Below, in pieces: positions 25,055-34,694 of a stretch of 64,000 nt of DNA. Positions within the stretch are counted from its first letter, which is position 1. Each line of letters opens with the position of its first letter. The notes beneath the pieces are model-generated. The model was not told the origin of the DNA. It saw only the letters and a list, made by a program, of their open reading frames with translations, and searched no databases. Source of the stretch: Arthrobacter hankyongi (GTDB taxonomy: Bacteria > Actinomycetota > Actinomycetes > Actinomycetales > Micrococcaceae); assembly GCF_022012395.1 (NCBI RefSeq), contig NZ_JAKLTQ010000005.1:62001-126000 (forward strand), given 5' to 3'. Both the position numbers and the translations under genes were made by a program.

Positions 25055-26320
25055 TTACTGCGCCCGGGGAACCGATTCCGCCGCCAGGACCTCCTGGCCC
25101 TTCCGCAGCACGGTCAGGCCCGAGTCCGTCACGGTGAACCCGCGGGCCTTGTCCTGCTCCGCGTCCACGCCGATGCTGGCCCCGGCCGGCACCTGGACGT
25201 TCTTGTCCAGGATGGCCCGCCGGATGACCGCACCTTCCCCGATACGCACGTTGTCCATCAGCACGCACCCATCCACCCGGGCGTTCTCGGAGACGTAGAC
25301 GTTGTTGGCCAGCACCGAATGGCGCACCTCGCCGCCGCTGACCACGACGCCGGAGGCGAGGATGGAGTCATGGGCCGCCCCGTCCCGGCCGCTGGTCCCG
25401 CGTACCAGCTTGGCCGGCGGGAACACGTTGTGGCGGGTGTAGATGGGCCATTCCAGGTTGTACAGGTTGAAGGCGGGCAGGGGCCGGATCAGGTCCATGT
25501 GCGCGTCATAGTAGGAGTCCAAGGTGCCAACGTCCCGCCAGTACTGCCGGTCGGCGTCATTCGAGCCGGGGACGTCGTTGGCGGTGAAGTCATAGACCGC
25601 AGCCTCGCCGCGTTCGACGAAGTAGGGGATGATGTCCCCGCCCATGTCGTGGTTGGTGTCCAGCCGCTCCGCATCCACGTCCAGGGCTTTCAGCAGCGCG
25701 TCGGTGTTGAAGACATAGTTGCCCATCGACGCCAGGAAGTTCTCCGGGTCGTCCGGCAGCCCGGGGGTGGTCGCCGGCTTCTCCACGAAGGCGGCGATCT
25801 TCCCGGGATCCGACGAATCCGTTTCGATCACGCCGAACTGGTCCGCCAGGTACAGCGGCTGGCGGACGGCGGCCACGCTGACCGCCGCACCGCTGGCCAC
25901 GTGGGCATCCACCATCTGCTGGAAGTCCATCCGGTACACGTGGTCCGCACCGATCACGACGACGATGTCCGGCTTCTCGTCATAGATCAGGTTCAGCGAC
26001 TGGTAGATGGCGTTGGCGCTGCCCAGGAACCAGCTCTTGCCGCGGCGCTGCTGCGCCGGCACCGACGCCACGTAGTTGCCCAACGCCGAACTGAGGCGCC
26101 AGGTCTCGGAAATGTGCCGGTCCAGGCTGTGGGACTTGTACTGCGTCAGCACCACGATTTTCAGGTAGTGCGAATTGACCAGGTTCGACAGCGCAAAGTC
26201 GATCAACCGATAGCTGCCCGCGAACGGCACAGCGGGCTTGGCCCGGTCAGCTGTCAGCGGCATCAAGCGCTTGCCTTCACCGCCGGCCAGCACCACTGCC
26301 AAAACCTTTTTCTGCGGCAT
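25055..26320 (-). CDS. glgC: glucose-1-phosphate adenylyltransferase
   Basis: A 421-residue enzyme making ADP-glucose for glycogen or alpha-glucan synthesis. Motifs are [26 protein letters not shown]-type nucleotide-binding sequence (shown here in part), GADHVYRMD, the ligand-binding [17 protein letters not shown], and a C-terminal left-handed beta-helix with hexapeptide repeats. ATG 26320 ([11 protein letters not shown]) fits the family start. It is divergent from glgM with a 103-base shared promoter region, so the two steps may be co-regulated. Confidence 0.95.
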   Translation of the reverse strand: MPQKKVLAVVLAGGEGKRLMPLTADRAKPAVPFAGSYRLIDFALSNLVNSHYLKIVVLTQYKSHSLDRHISETWRLSSALGNYVASVPAQQRRGKSWFLGSANAIYQSLNLIYDEKPDIVVVIGADHVYRMDFQQMVDAHVASGAAVSVAAVRQPLYLADQFGVIETDSSDPGKIAAFVEKPATTPGLPDDPENFLASMGNYVFNTDALLKALDVDAERLDTNHDMGGDIIPYFVERGEAAVYDFTANDVPGSNDADRQYWRDVGTLDSYYDAHMDLIRPLPAFNLYNLEWPIYTRHNVFPPAKLVRGTSGRDGAAHDSILASGVVVSGGEVRHSVLANNVYVSENARVDGCVLMDNVRIGEGAVIRRAILDKNVQVPAGASIGVDAEQDKARGFTVTDSGLTVLRKGQEVLAAESVPRAQ

Positions 26321-26410
26321 GAACACGACCCCGTTTCTGTTCCCCAAAGCCACTGTGGCCAACTGTGAAGTTGTACTTTTTTCAGACTAGGTGAGAAGTG
26401 CCTGCTGCAC

Positions 26411-26416
26411 TACGTT
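26411..26416 (+). promoter_or_regulatory. -10 box for a leaderless glgM transcript
   Basis: TACGTT lies seven bases before the GTG start at 26424 and there is no Shine-Dalgarno between them. This is the spacing of leaderless actinobacterial mRNAs. Confidence 0.45.
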
Positions 26417-26423
26417 AGATTTC

Positions 26424-27623
26424 GTGCGGATCGATATTGTGACAAAGGAATTCCCTCCGGAAATCTACGGCGGTGCCGGCGTGCACGTGGCCGAGTTGAG
26501 CCGGGTGCTGGCCGACAAGGTGGACCTGAACGTCCACGCCTTCGGCGCGCCGCGCCCGGAGGACTACCATGGGGCCCGGGTGCGCAGCTACGCGGTGCCG
26601 GAGGCGCTGCGGGAGGCCAACCCGGCGGTGCAGACGCTCGGTGTCGACCTGGAGATGCTGGCGGCGATGCAGGGGGCGGACCTGGTGCATTCGCATACCT
26701 GGTACGCGAACATGGCCGGCCACCTCGGCTCCCTGCTGCACGGCATCCCGCATGTGCTCAGCGCGCATTCGCTCGAACCGCTAAGGCCGTGGAAGGCCGA
26801 GCAGCTCGGCGGCGGCTACCGGGTGTCCTCCTGGGTGGAGAAGACCGCCTACGAAGCGGCGGCGGCGATCATCGCCGTCTCCGCCGGCATGCGCGCCGAC
26901 ATCCTGCGCTGCTACCCGGAGGTGGACCCGGCCAAGGTCAAGGTGGTGCACAACGGGATCGACGTGGAGCTGTGGCAGCGGGACGGGAACGACGACGCGG
27001 TGCGCGCCCTCGGCATCGACCCGGACCGGCCGTCGGTGGTGTTCGTGGGCCGGAACACGAGGCAGAAGGGCGTTCCGTACCTGCTGCGGGCGGCGGACCA
27101 GCTGCCGCCGGAGGTCCAGCTGGTGCTCTGCCTGGGCGCCGCCGACACGCCCGAACTGGCCGCCGAGACCGCCGTCCTGATCGACGGACTGAAGTCCCGG
27201 CGCGATGGCGTGGTGCTGATCGAGCGGATGCTCCCGCGCCGCGAGCTGATCCAGGTGCTCAGCCACGCTACGGCCTTCGCCTGCCCGTCCATCTACGAGC
27301 CGCTGGGCATCGTCAACCTCGAAGCCATGGCCTGCGGTGCCGCCGTCGTCGCCAGCGCCACCGGAGGCATTCCCGAGGTGGTCGAGGACGGCGTCACCGG
27401 GACCCTGGTGCCGCTGGAGCAGGTGACCGACGGTACCGGCACGCCGCTGGAGCCGGAAAAGTTCGTCAACGACTTTGCCGCCGCGCTGACGGCCACGGTG
27501 TCCGATCCGCAGCTGGCCCGGCGCCAGGGCGAGGCGGGCCGCCGGCGGGCCGAAGAGCACTTCTCCTGGCATTCGATCGCGGACAGCACCCTCGAGGTCT
27601 ACCGCGGCGTGCTCGGCAGCTGA
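26424..27623 (+). CDS. glgM: GT4 glycogen synthase / GlgM-type glucosyltransferase
   Basis: A 399-residue GT-B enzyme using ADP-glucose. The N-terminal domain has PPEIYGGAGVHVAELSRVL; the C-terminal domain has VFVGRNTRQKGVPYLL, PSIYEPLGIVNLEAMACG (E-x7-E donor motif) and ATGGIPEVV. In actinobacteria this type (Rv1212c) makes maltose-1-phosphate or elongates alpha-1,4-glucan; the choice cannot be settled here. GTG 26424 gives the family start RIDIVTKEFPPE; an in-frame GTG at 26391 is less likely. It is paired with divergent glgC and convergent with the dehydrogenase gene. Confidence 0.9.
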   Translation: MRIDIVTKEFPPEIYGGAGVHVAELSRVLADKVDLNVHAFGAPRPEDYHGARVRSYAVPEALREANPAVQTLGVDLEMLAAMQGADLVHSHTWYANMAGHLGSLLHGIPHVLSAHSLEPLRPWKAEQLGGGYRVSSWVEKTAYEAAAAIIAVSAGMRADILRCYPEVDPAKVKVVHNGIDVELWQRDGNDDAVRALGIDPDRPSVVFVGRNTRQKGVPYLLRAADQLPPEVQLVLCLGAADTPELAAETAVLIDGLKSRRDGVVLIERMLPRRELIQVLSHATAFACPSIYEPLGIVNLEAMACGAAVVASATGGIPEVVEDGVTGTLVPLEQVTDGTGTPLEPEKFVNDFAAALTATVSDPQLARRQGEAGRRRAEEHFSWHSIADSTLEVYRGVLGS

Positions 27624-27638
27624 CGCCGCCGGGCCGGA

Positions 27639-28640
27639 TCAGCCGACCCGCAGGACTGCGGCGCCGGTGATCCGGTCCGCGGCCAGGTCGATCAGCGCCT
27701 GGTCCGCCGCCTGAAGCGGGTACGGCACGGTGGTCGGCCGCAGCGGGATGTCCGCTGCCAAGGCCAGGAACTCCTCGCCGTCGCTGCGGGTGTTGGCGGT
27801 GACGCTGCACAGCTGCCGCTCCTGGAACAGGTCCGTGTCGTAGTGCAGCGGCGGAATGTCGCTGAGGTGGATGCCCGCCACGGCCAGCGTGCCGCCGCGG
27901 TCCAGGGCGCGCAGCGCAGGCGGTACCAGCGTGCCGGCCGGGGCGAACAGAATCGCCGAATCCAGCGGTTTGGGCGGCGCTTCGTCCGCGTCGCCGGCAA
28001 AGACCGCCCCGAGGTCCAGGGCGAGCCGGCGGGCGGCTTCGGACCGCGTCATGACATAGACCTCGGCGCCGCGGTACATGGCCACCTGGGCAGCCAGATG
28101 GGCCGAACCGCCGAACCCGTAGATGCCCAGCCGCCCGCCCGGCGGCAGCTGGGCCCGCTCGAGCGCGCGGTAGCCGATGATGCCCGCGCACAGCAGCGGC
28201 GCGGCGGACTCGTCATCGAAGGCCGCGGGAAGGAAGTAGGCGTAGGCCTCGGCCACCGTGAGCAGTTCGGCGTAGCCGCCGTCGTGGTGCCAGCCGGTGA
28301 ATTCCGGGGCCACGCACAGGTTCTCCCGGTGGCGCAGGCAGAACCGGCAGCGTCCGCAGGTGGAGCCGAGCCAGGCCACGCCCACCCGGTCCCCGACGCG
28401 GAAGCGGCGGCAGCCCGGCCCCAGCCCGACCACCTCGCCGACGACCTCGTGGCCGGGTATGACGCCGGGGCGCCGCGGCGGCAGGTCCCCCTCGGCCAGG
28501 TGCAGGTCCGTGCGGCATACGCCGCAGACCCGGACGGCAACCAGGACCTCGCCCGGACCGGGTTCGGGGTCCGGGCGCTCCTCCCAGCGCAGGGGATGTC
28601 CGGCGGCCGGGCCCGGCGTCCCGACGCTCCAGGCGCGCAC
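27639..28640 (-). CDS. zinc-dependent alcohol dehydrogenase, AdhP type
   Basis: A 333-residue MDR-family enzyme. The catalytic zinc site is [10 protein letters not shown] with GHEVVG; the structural zinc has four cysteines in [15 protein letters not shown]; the cofactor motif is [14 protein letters not shown]. It would oxidise primary alcohols or reduce aldehydes. It starts at GTG 28640, three bases after the Hsp20 stop, so the two form an operon, suggesting a role in aldehyde detoxification under stress. Confidence 0.87.
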   Translation of the reverse strand: MRAWSVGTPGPAAGHPLRWEERPDPEPGPGEVLVAVRVCGVCRTDLHLAEGDLPPRRPGVIPGHEVVGEVVGLGPGCRRFRVGDRVGVAWLGSTCGRCRFCLRHRENLCVAPEFTGWHHDGGYAELLTVAEAYAYFLPAAFDDESAAPLLCAGIIGYRALERAQLPPGGRLGIYGFGGSAHLAAQVAMYRGAEVYVMTRSEAARRLALDLGAVFAGDADEAPPKPLDSAILFAPAGTLVPPALRALDRGGTLAVAGIHLSDIPPLHYDTDLFQERQLCSVTANTRSDGEEFLALAADIPLRPTTVPYPLQAADQALIDLAADRITGAAVLRVG

Positions 28641-28643
28641 GGA

Positions 28644-29054
28644 TCAGCCCCGGCTGATGTTCACTTTTCCGGTGCCGGCCGGCGGCTCCTGGGGTACCGG
28701 GATGCGGACCTCCAGCACGCCGTCGCGGTAGGTGGCGGTGACATCCTCCTGCCGGCAGCCCGGCGGCAGCGTGACATTGCGGGAAAACGAACCGTACCGG
28801 AATTCGGAGCGGTAGCCGCTCTTGGTTTTCTCCTCGGTCCGTTCCCGCCGTTCGGCGCGGATGTGGAGCGTGCCCTCGCGGACCGTAATATCCACGTCCT
28901 GGTCCGGATCCACCCCGGGCAGTTCGGCCCGCACCACCATGGTGGGGCCGTCCCGGAATTCCTCGACCCGGAGCCAGGAGGCATCCCACTCTCCCTCGAA
29001 GAACCGCCGGAACGGCTCCGGCATGTCAAAGCGGTCCCTGCGCATTCCGACCAT
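28644..29054 (-). CDS. Hsp20/alpha-crystallin small heat-shock protein
   Basis: A 136-residue holdase-type chaperone. The alpha-crystallin domain spans about 35-125 with VVRAELPGVDPDQDVDI, the conserved FSRNVTLPPGC and the GVLEVRIPVP strand followed by an I-x-I/V-like tail (KVNISRG). GAGGAG lies nine bases before ATG 29054. I see neither an HspR (HAIR) nor a CIRCE box upstream. The downstream gene is an alcohol dehydrogenase. Confidence 0.9.
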   Translation of the reverse strand: MVGMRRDRFDMPEPFRRFFEGEWDASWLRVEEFRDGPTMVVRAELPGVDPDQDVDITVREGTLHIRAERRERTEEKTKSGYRSEFRYGSFSRNVTLPPGCRQEDVTATYRDGVLEVRIPVPQEPPAGTGKVNISRG

Positions 29055-29134
29055 GATCCACGTCTCCTCTTGCCGATCCGGCACTGGCCAGCACCAGAAT
29101 AGCCGTGCCGCCCAATGCCCGGAAGGTGGGGTGG

Positions 29135-31207
29135 TCAGACGTGGGCCTGGGGCTGCTGCTCCGGCACCGGGGCACTGCCGCGGGCACGGCGGGCATAGGC
29201 GATGGCCTCCTGCTGGCGAAGACCTTCGGCCCCGGTCGCGATGGCGGCACGCAGCTGCCCGGGACCGTAGCCGAAGGCGTCCACCAGGTCCTGCGCATGC
29301 GGACGCAGCCGGTGCAGCAGCCGGTTCACATAAGGGCCCACGGTGCGGGCGCGCTGGGCCGAAAGCCTGCCGTTCATCAGGTACCAGCCCAGGTTCTTCT
29401 CCACCAGGCCGAGGCCGAAGAGGTCCCGCAGCCGGGTCAGCACTGCGAGCGTGCCTGGTTCCTTGATGCCGGCCAGCGCCCGGCTGAAGGCCTCCCACTG
29501 CAGCAGTTCCGCGTGCGCCCGGGCAGCCTCGATCAGCTGGTGCTGGTGGCGGTTGAAGACTTTGGCCGCTTCGGCCGGCGGCAGCTTGGCCGCTCCGCGC
29601 AGCGACCCGGCCAGCGCGGCGACCATGGCGCCGACGCGGTCGGTGAGCAGCGCCCGCTGGCTGGCCTCGTCCTTGAGGTAGTTGGCCGCCTTCTTTTCCG
29701 ATCCGCTGTCCGCGACCGTCTGGACCATTTGGCGCAGGCCGGTGCGGTGCCAGGTGGCGTCCGCGGCCTGTGCGGCCACCCAACGGGCCAGCACACCAAA
29801 GTCCGCTTTGCGGAACTCGGCGGCGTAGTCCGACAGCAGCCGCTTGGCCACCAGCTGCAGCAGCACGTTGTTGTCCCCCTCGAAGGTCGCATAGACATCG
29901 AGGTCGGCGCGGAGCAAGGCCAGCCGGTTCTCGGCCAGGAAGCCGGCGCCGCCGCAGGCCTCGCGGCACTCCTGCAGCGTCTCCAGCGCGTGCCAGGTGC
30001 TCAGCGGCTTCAGCGCGGCGGCCAGGGTTTCCAGATCCTGCCGGTCCGCGTCCGTGTCGCGGGCACCGGAGAAGACCTCGTGGAAGCCGGCCAGCAGTTC
30101 TTCATGGGCGAACGACGCCGCGTACGTGGTGGCCAGCCGGGTCAGCAGGCGGCGCTGGTGCAGCTGGTAGTCCAGCAGTTTCTGTTCCTCGGCATCCGGG
30201 GTGGCCCTGAACTGGCGCCGCTCGTTGGCGTACCTGACGGCAATGGCCAGGGCCGCCTTGCTGGCGGCTACGGCGGCCCCGTCCAGGGAGACCCTGCCCT
30301 GGACCAGGGTGCCCAGCATGGTGAAGAAGCGGCGCCCCGGGCTGGCGATGGGGGAGGAGTAGGTTCCGTCCGGTGCCACGTCCCCGTAGCGGTTGAGCAG
30401 GTTGGTGCGGGGGATGCGGACGTGGTCGAAGTGCAGCCTGCCGTTGTCGATGCCGTTCAGTCCGCCTTTGAGGCCATCGTCATCCCCGCCGACGCCCGGC
30501 AGGAAGGCGCCGCCGTCGTCGCGGATCGGGACGACGAAGGCGTGCACGCCGTGCCGGACGGCACGCGGCCCGCCGCCGGTGATGAGCTGGGCGAAAACGA
30601 CGGCGGCCTTGCCGTCCCGGGCTGCGTTGCCCAGGTAGTCCTTCCAAGCGGCCCGGAACGGGGTATGGAGCACGAATTCGTCCGTCGCCGGATCGAAGGT
30701 GGCGGTGGTGGCGATGGCGGAGACATCGGAGCCGTGGCCGGTTTCGGTCATCGCGAACGCCCCGGGCAGCCGCAGGCTCATGACGTCCGGCAGCCACCGG
30801 TCGTGGTGCGCGGCAGTGCCCAGGTGCAGGATGGCTGAGCCGAACAGGCCCCACTGCACGCCGGCCTTGATCTGCAGGGACGGATCGGCGAGCACCAGCT
30901 CCTCGAAGCCGGCGATGTTTCCGCCCGGATCGTCCGCGCCGCCAAGCCGGGACGGAAAGGCCCGGTGCACCGAGCCGCGTTCCACCAGCAGCTGCAGCTG
31001 GGCGGTGACGCGGCGGCGATGCTCGGCCATCGGCAGTCCGTCGATCCGGTGCAGGTCCGGATCCGCGGTAAGGTCGCGTGCCGCCCGGCGGACGCCGGCC
31101 CAGCGGCCGAGCAGGTAGCTGCCCAGCGCCTCAACGTCGATCCGGGGGCCCGCGGCGGATTCGCCGGGGCCGGCGGGCTGAGCGGACAGTGCGGTGTGCT
31201 GGGTCAT
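29135..31207 (-). CDS. acyl-CoA oxidase/dehydrogenase family flavoprotein (long form)
   Basis: A 690-residue ACAD-superfamily enzyme of acyl-CoA oxidase length. The flavin and acyl motifs FAMTETGHGSDVSAIATTATFD and FVVPIRDDGG are present; the catalytic Glu is in VYATFEGDNNVLLQL, as in acyl-CoA oxidases. It catalyses the first step of beta-oxidation, passing electrons to oxygen or ETF. GAAGGAG precedes ATG 31207, which overlaps the tetR stop (ATGA), so regulator and enzyme form an operon. Thiolase, FabG4-like and MaoC genes are divergent. Confidence 0.88.
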   Translation of the reverse strand: MTQHTALSAQPAGPGESAAGPRIDVEALGSYLLGRWAGVRRAARDLTADPDLHRIDGLPMAEHRRRVTAQLQLLVERGSVHRAFPSRLGGADDPGGNIAGFEELVLADPSLQIKAGVQWGLFGSAILHLGTAAHHDRWLPDVMSLRLPGAFAMTETGHGSDVSAIATTATFDPATDEFVLHTPFRAAWKDYLGNAARDGKAAVVFAQLITGGGPRAVRHGVHAFVVPIRDDGGAFLPGVGGDDDGLKGGLNGIDNGRLHFDHVRIPRTNLLNRYGDVAPDGTYSSPIASPGRRFFTMLGTLVQGRVSLDGAAVAASKAALAIAVRYANERRQFRATPDAEEQKLLDYQLHQRRLLTRLATTYAASFAHEELLAGFHEVFSGARDTDADRQDLETLAAALKPLSTWHALETLQECREACGGAGFLAENRLALLRADLDVYATFEGDNNVLLQLVAKRLLSDYAAEFRKADFGVLARWVAAQAADATWHRTGLRQMVQTVADSGSEKKAANYLKDEASQRALLTDRVGAMVAALAGSLRGAAKLPPAEAAKVFNRHQHQLIEAARAHAELLQWEAFSRALAGIKEPGTLAVLTRLRDLFGLGLVEKNLGWYLMNGRLSAQRARTVGPYVNRLLHRLRPHAQDLVDAFGYGPGQLRAAIATGAEGLRQQEAIAYARRARGSAPVPEQQPQAHV

Positions 31208-31944
31208 CGGGACTCCTTCGAGGGCAGGGCGGCGGCCAGCGGCTGCGGGCGGACAGCGGCCGGCGGCCCGGCGAACTGCCCGGCAAGGCCGGTCAGCAGC
31301 CACGCGGTCAGTTGATCGGTCATGTCTTCGCGGCTGGGCTTGCCGGGCCCCTCGGCGCTGCCCAGCCACAGTTCGCCGGCCGCCCGGACCATGCCAATGG
31401 CCGCGGTGGGCCAGTACTGCAGCCCGCGCCCGTCCGCGGCGGTTCCGCCGGCGGCCTGCAGCTGGTACTGGATGGCCGTTTCCATCATCCGGGTGATGGC
31501 GGCGAAGAAGTGGCTCAGCGCGTCCGGTTCCCCACTGCCCGGGGACACTGCTGCCGGGGCATCCAGGGCCCCGGGCCGGGTCACGAAAGCGTAGACGTTG
31601 GGCGAGGTCTCGGCCATCTGCAGGTAGGCGGCGACCATGGCCCGCAGTCCTTCGTGCGGCGTGCCGGCCGCGGCGGCCGCCTCCTGCAGCCGCTCCTGCA
31701 TTTTGCCGATCACGACTTCGCCGACGGCACGCTGCAGCCCGGCCTTGTCCCCGAAGTACCGGTAGAACACCGGTTTGGACGTGCCGGCCGCGGCGGCGAT
31801 CTCTTCCATCGAGGCGGCAGGGCCAAGCAGGTGCACGGCCTGGCGTGCAGCACGGATCAGCTCCTGGCGGCGGTCGGCCCGGTGCCGGTCCCAGCGGGCG
31901 GACCGCCCGTCGCCCGCGGCGGGGGAGGATGTGGCGTTATTCAC
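31204..31944 (-). CDS. TetR-family regulator of the fatty-acid oxidation divergon
   Basis: A 246-residue regulator. The helix-turn-helix spans about 35-65 (AASMEEIAAAAGTSKPVFYRYFGDK); the C-terminal ligand domain is helical. GTG 31944 is the start; it lies at the edge of a 33-bp palindrome, so the protein probably represses itself, the acyl-CoA oxidase, and the divergent thiolase-fabG4-maoC operon. By analogy with FadR/KstR-type TetR proteins an acyl-CoA is the likely inducer, which is inference. Confidence 0.88.
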   Translation of the reverse strand: MNNATSSPAAGDGRSARWDRHRADRRQELIRAARQAVHLLGPAASMEEIAAAAGTSKPVFYRYFGDKAGLQRAVGEVVIGKMQERLQEAAAAAGTPHEGLRAMVAAYLQMAETSPNVYAFVTRPGALDAPAAVSPGSGEPDALSHFFAAITRMMETAIQYQLQAAGGTAADGRGLQYWPTAAIGMVRAAGELWLGSAEGPGKPSREDMTDQLTAWLLTGLAGQFAGPPAAVRPQPLAAALPSKESR

Positions 31945-31976
31945 GTTACCGAGCGTATCAGTTACGCTTGGTAACG
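31944..31976. promoter_or_regulatory. 33-bp inverted repeat, probable TetR operator
   Basis: The outer arms are CGTTACC / GGTAACG and inner arms AGCGTA / TACGCT; fourteen of sixteen pairs match around one central base. It lies between the divergent tetR and thiolase starts, covering the tetR start codon. A further GGTAAC repeat follows at 31976-31981. Position and symmetry make it the likely operator of the adjacent TetR. Confidence 0.75.
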
Positions 31977-32024
31977 GTAACCACCACCCACCGGCCCGCC
32001 GGAGCGACTCCAGGAGCGATCTCG

Positions 32025-33344
32025 ATGGCAACAGCACCCCAGTCCCAGCCGATCCGCGATGCCGTGGTGATCGGCGGCAACCGCATTCCCTTTGCCCGCG
32101 CCAACAGCGCCTATACCGGGGCAAGCAACCAGGACATGCTCACGGCCGCCCTGGATGGACTGGTGGCCCGCTTCGGGCTGCAGGACGAGCGGATCGGCGA
32201 AGTGGCGGCCGGCGCGGTGCTCAAGCACTCGCGCGACTTCAACCTGACCCGGGAAGCGGTGCTGGGCTCGGCCCTGTCCCCGGAAACGCCCGTCTATGAC
32301 CTCCAGCAGGCCTGCGCCACCGGACTGGAAACGGTCATCGGACTGGCGAACAAGATCAAGCTGGGCCAGATCGAATCCGCCGTGGCCGGCGGGGTCGATT
32401 CCGCCTCGGACGCCCCGATCGCGGTCAGCGAGGGCCTGCGTACCGTGCTGCTGGAACTGGGCCGGGCCCGCAGCACCAAGCAGAAGCTGGCCGCGTTGGC
32501 GCGGCTGCGGCCGCGGGATCTGGCGCCGCACGCCCCCAGCACGGCTGAGCCGCGGACCGGCCTGTCCATGGGGGAGCATCAGGCACTGACTACTGCCGCC
32601 TGGAAGATCACCCGCGAGGCCCAGGACGAGCTCGCGCTGGCCAGCCATGCCAATTTGGCCGCCGCCTACGGGCGCGGCTTCTTCGACGACCTCATCACCC
32701 CGTACCGCGGCCAGCTCCGGGACGGGAACCTGCGGCCGGACACCTCGCTGGAGAAACTGGCGAAGCTGCAGCCGGTGTTCGGCAAGTCCCTCGGCGAAGA
32801 GGCCACCATGACCGCAGGCAATTCCACCCCGCTGACCGACGGCGCCTCCGCGGTGCTGCTCGGCTCCGAAGACTACGCCCGGCGCAACGACCTGCCCATG
32901 CTCGCCCGGGTGGTGGATGCCGAGGCCGCTGCGGTGGACTTCGTCCATGGCCGGGAGGGCCTGCTGATGGCTCCGGCCTACGCGGTCCCGCGGCTGCTGG
33001 AGCGCAACGGGCTGAGCCTGCCGGACTTCGACTTTGTCGAAATCCACGAGGCGTTCGCTGGCACCGTCCTGTGCCATCTGGCGGCCTGGGAGAGCGAGGA
33101 GTTCTGCCGCAACAAGCTCGGACTGGATTCGCCGCTGGGCAGCGTGGACCGCAACCGGCTCAATGTCGCCGGCTCCTCGCTGGCGGCAGGGCATCCCTTT
33201 GCCGCCACCGGCGGACGGATCGTGGCCACCCTCGCCAAGCTGCTCCACGAGCAGGCCGGCGCCGAGGGCCGCCGCGGACGCGGCTTGATTTCCATCTGCG
33301 CCGCCGGCGGCCAGGGTGTGGCGGCCATCCTGGAGGCGTGCTGA
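32025..33344 (+). CDS. acetyl-CoA C-acyltransferase (FadA2/FadI-type thiolase)
   Basis: A 439-residue thiolase with all catalytic elements: nucleophile in LQQACATGLE (Cys97), VEIHEAFAGT, AAGHPFAATGGRI and the second Cys in SICAAGGQG. It cleaves 3-ketoacyl-CoA in beta-oxidation. CAGGAG precedes ATG 32025. The next gene starts four bases after its stop. The order thiolase, FabG4-like, MaoC with a divergent long acyl-CoA dehydrogenase parallels fadA2-fabG4-htdX and fadE5 of mycobacteria. Confidence 0.92.
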   Translation: MATAPQSQPIRDAVVIGGNRIPFARANSAYTGASNQDMLTAALDGLVARFGLQDERIGEVAAGAVLKHSRDFNLTREAVLGSALSPETPVYDLQQACATGLETVIGLANKIKLGQIESAVAGGVDSASDAPIAVSEGLRTVLLELGRARSTKQKLAALARLRPRDLAPHAPSTAEPRTGLSMGEHQALTTAAWKITREAQDELALASHANLAAAYGRGFFDDLITPYRGQLRDGNLRPDTSLEKLAKLQPVFGKSLGEEATMTAGNSTPLTDGASAVLLGSEDYARRNDLPMLARVVDAEAAAVDFVHGREGLLMAPAYAVPRLLERNGLSLPDFDFVEIHEAFAGTVLCHLAAWESEEFCRNKLGLDSPLGSVDRNRLNVAGSSLAAGHPFAATGGRIVATLAKLLHEQAGAEGRRGRGLISICAAGGQGVAAILEAC

Positions 33345-33347
33345 GCG

Positions 33348-34694
33348 ATGGCAACGGCACAGGACAGCTATCTGAACCTGGTTTCGCACCCGGTGGCGCG
33401 GGAAATCGCCGGCCGATTCGGGCTGCCGCGTCCGGCAGTACTGCGCCGCTACCGTCCCGGCGAGCCGCTGCTGCCCGGCCCGGTCCTGGTGCTGGGCGGC
33501 AGCGGCGCCGACGCCCTGGCCGGCCCACTGCCGGACCTGGGCCTGCAGATCCGCCGCCAGGCCGCGCACGGGGAACGGCTGGGCGCCATCGTGGCGGTGC
33601 TGGATGAGGTGGCCGGACCCGCGGACCTGGCAGCTTCGGCGCTGGCCGTCGGGGCGGCCCTGCGGGAGCTGGCGCCCGGCGGGCGGATCGTGACGGTCTC
33701 CCGCCAGGCCTGCGAGACACTGCCGCCGGCGGCCGCTGCGGCCCGGCAGGGCGTGGAGGGCCTGCTGCGCTCCCTCGCCCGCGAATTGCGCGGCGGGGCC
33801 ACCGGCAACGGCATCCTGCTCGGCGACGGCGTGGACGTGGACGCACCGGGCGTTACCGGCGCGCTGCGTTTCCTGCTCTCGGCCCGCAGCGCGTATGTGG
33901 ACGGCCAGTTCCTGCTGGTCGGCTCCACCGACGGCCAGCCCGCGGCGGAGCCGGAACGTCCACTGGCCGGCCACACGGCCGTGGTGACCGGGGCGGCACG
34001 GGGCATCGGAGCCGCCATCGCCGAGGTGCTGCGGCGTGACGGCGCCGATGTCGTCGTGGTCGATGTGCCGGCGGCCGGGGAACAGTTGGCGGCCGTCGCC
34101 AACCGGATCGGTGGCACCGCCCTGCAGTTGGATATCACGCGCCCGGACGCCGGGGCCCGGATCATCGAGCAAGCGGGCCGGCACGGCCGGATCGATATCG
34201 TGGTGCACAACGCCGGCATTACCCGGGACAAGCTGCTGGCGAACATGGATGCGGAGCGCTGGGACGCCGTGCTGGAGGTCAACCTCGCCGCCCCGCTGCG
34301 CCTAAACGAGGCCCTCCTGGCCTCCAACCTGCTCGGCCCCGCCCCGCGGATCGTTTGCCTGGCCTCCACCAGCGGGATCGCCGGCAACCGCGGCCAGACC
34401 AACTATGCCGCCTCCAAAGCCGGGATCATCGGCATGGTCAGGTCCTCGGCGCCGCTGCTGGCCGCCCGCGGCGGGACGATCAACGCCGTCGCGCCCGGAT
34501 TCATCGAAACCGAGATGACTGCGCGGATGCCGGCCGCCGCGCGCCAGGTGGCCCGGCGCCTGCTGCCCTCGCTGCAGCAGGGCGGCCTGCCGCGGGACGT
34601 GGCCGAGGCGGTGGCCTTCCTGTCCGGCGGCGCCGCGGCCGGCATCAACGGACAGACGCTGCGGGTCTGCGGCCAGAGCCTGGTGGGCGCATGA
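33348..34694 (+). CDS. high-molecular-weight 3-ketoacyl reductase (FabG4 type)
   Basis: A 448-residue protein with two Rossmann-like halves. Residues 1-205 are a degenerate flavodoxin-like domain (VLVLGGSGADAL); residues 215-448 are an active SDR with TGAARGIGAAI, HNAGITRDKLL, Ser in LASTSGIAG and YAASKAG. This is the architecture of FabG4 (Rv0242c), which reduces 3-oxoacyl-CoA. Its stop overlaps the MaoC start (ATGA), coupling reductase and dehydratase. Confidence 0.9.
   Translation: MATAQDSYLNLVSHPVAREIAGRFGLPRPAVLRRYRPGEPLLPGPVLVLGGSGADALAGPLPDLGLQIRRQAAHGERLGAIVAVLDEVAGPADLAASALAVGAALRELAPGGRIVTVSRQACETLPPAAAAARQGVEGLLRSLARELRGGATGNGILLGDGVDVDAPGVTGALRFLLSARSAYVDGQFLLVGSTDGQPAAEPERPLAGHTAVVTGAARGIGAAIAEVLRRDGADVVVVDVPAAGEQLAAVANRIGGTALQLDITRPDAGARIIEQAGRHGRIDIVVHNAGITRDKLLANMDAERWDAVLEVNLAAPLRLNEALLASNLLGPAPRIVCLASTSGIAGNRGQTNYAASKAGIIGMVRSSAPLLAARGGTINAVAPGFIETEMTARMPAAARQVARRLLPSLQQGGLPRDVAEAVAFLSGGAAAGINGQTLRVCGQSLVGA

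Noticed and set aside
29055-29134. Heat-shock operators (HAIR or CIRCE) before the Hsp20 gene
   Set aside because: Neither inverted repeat is present in the 80-base gap.
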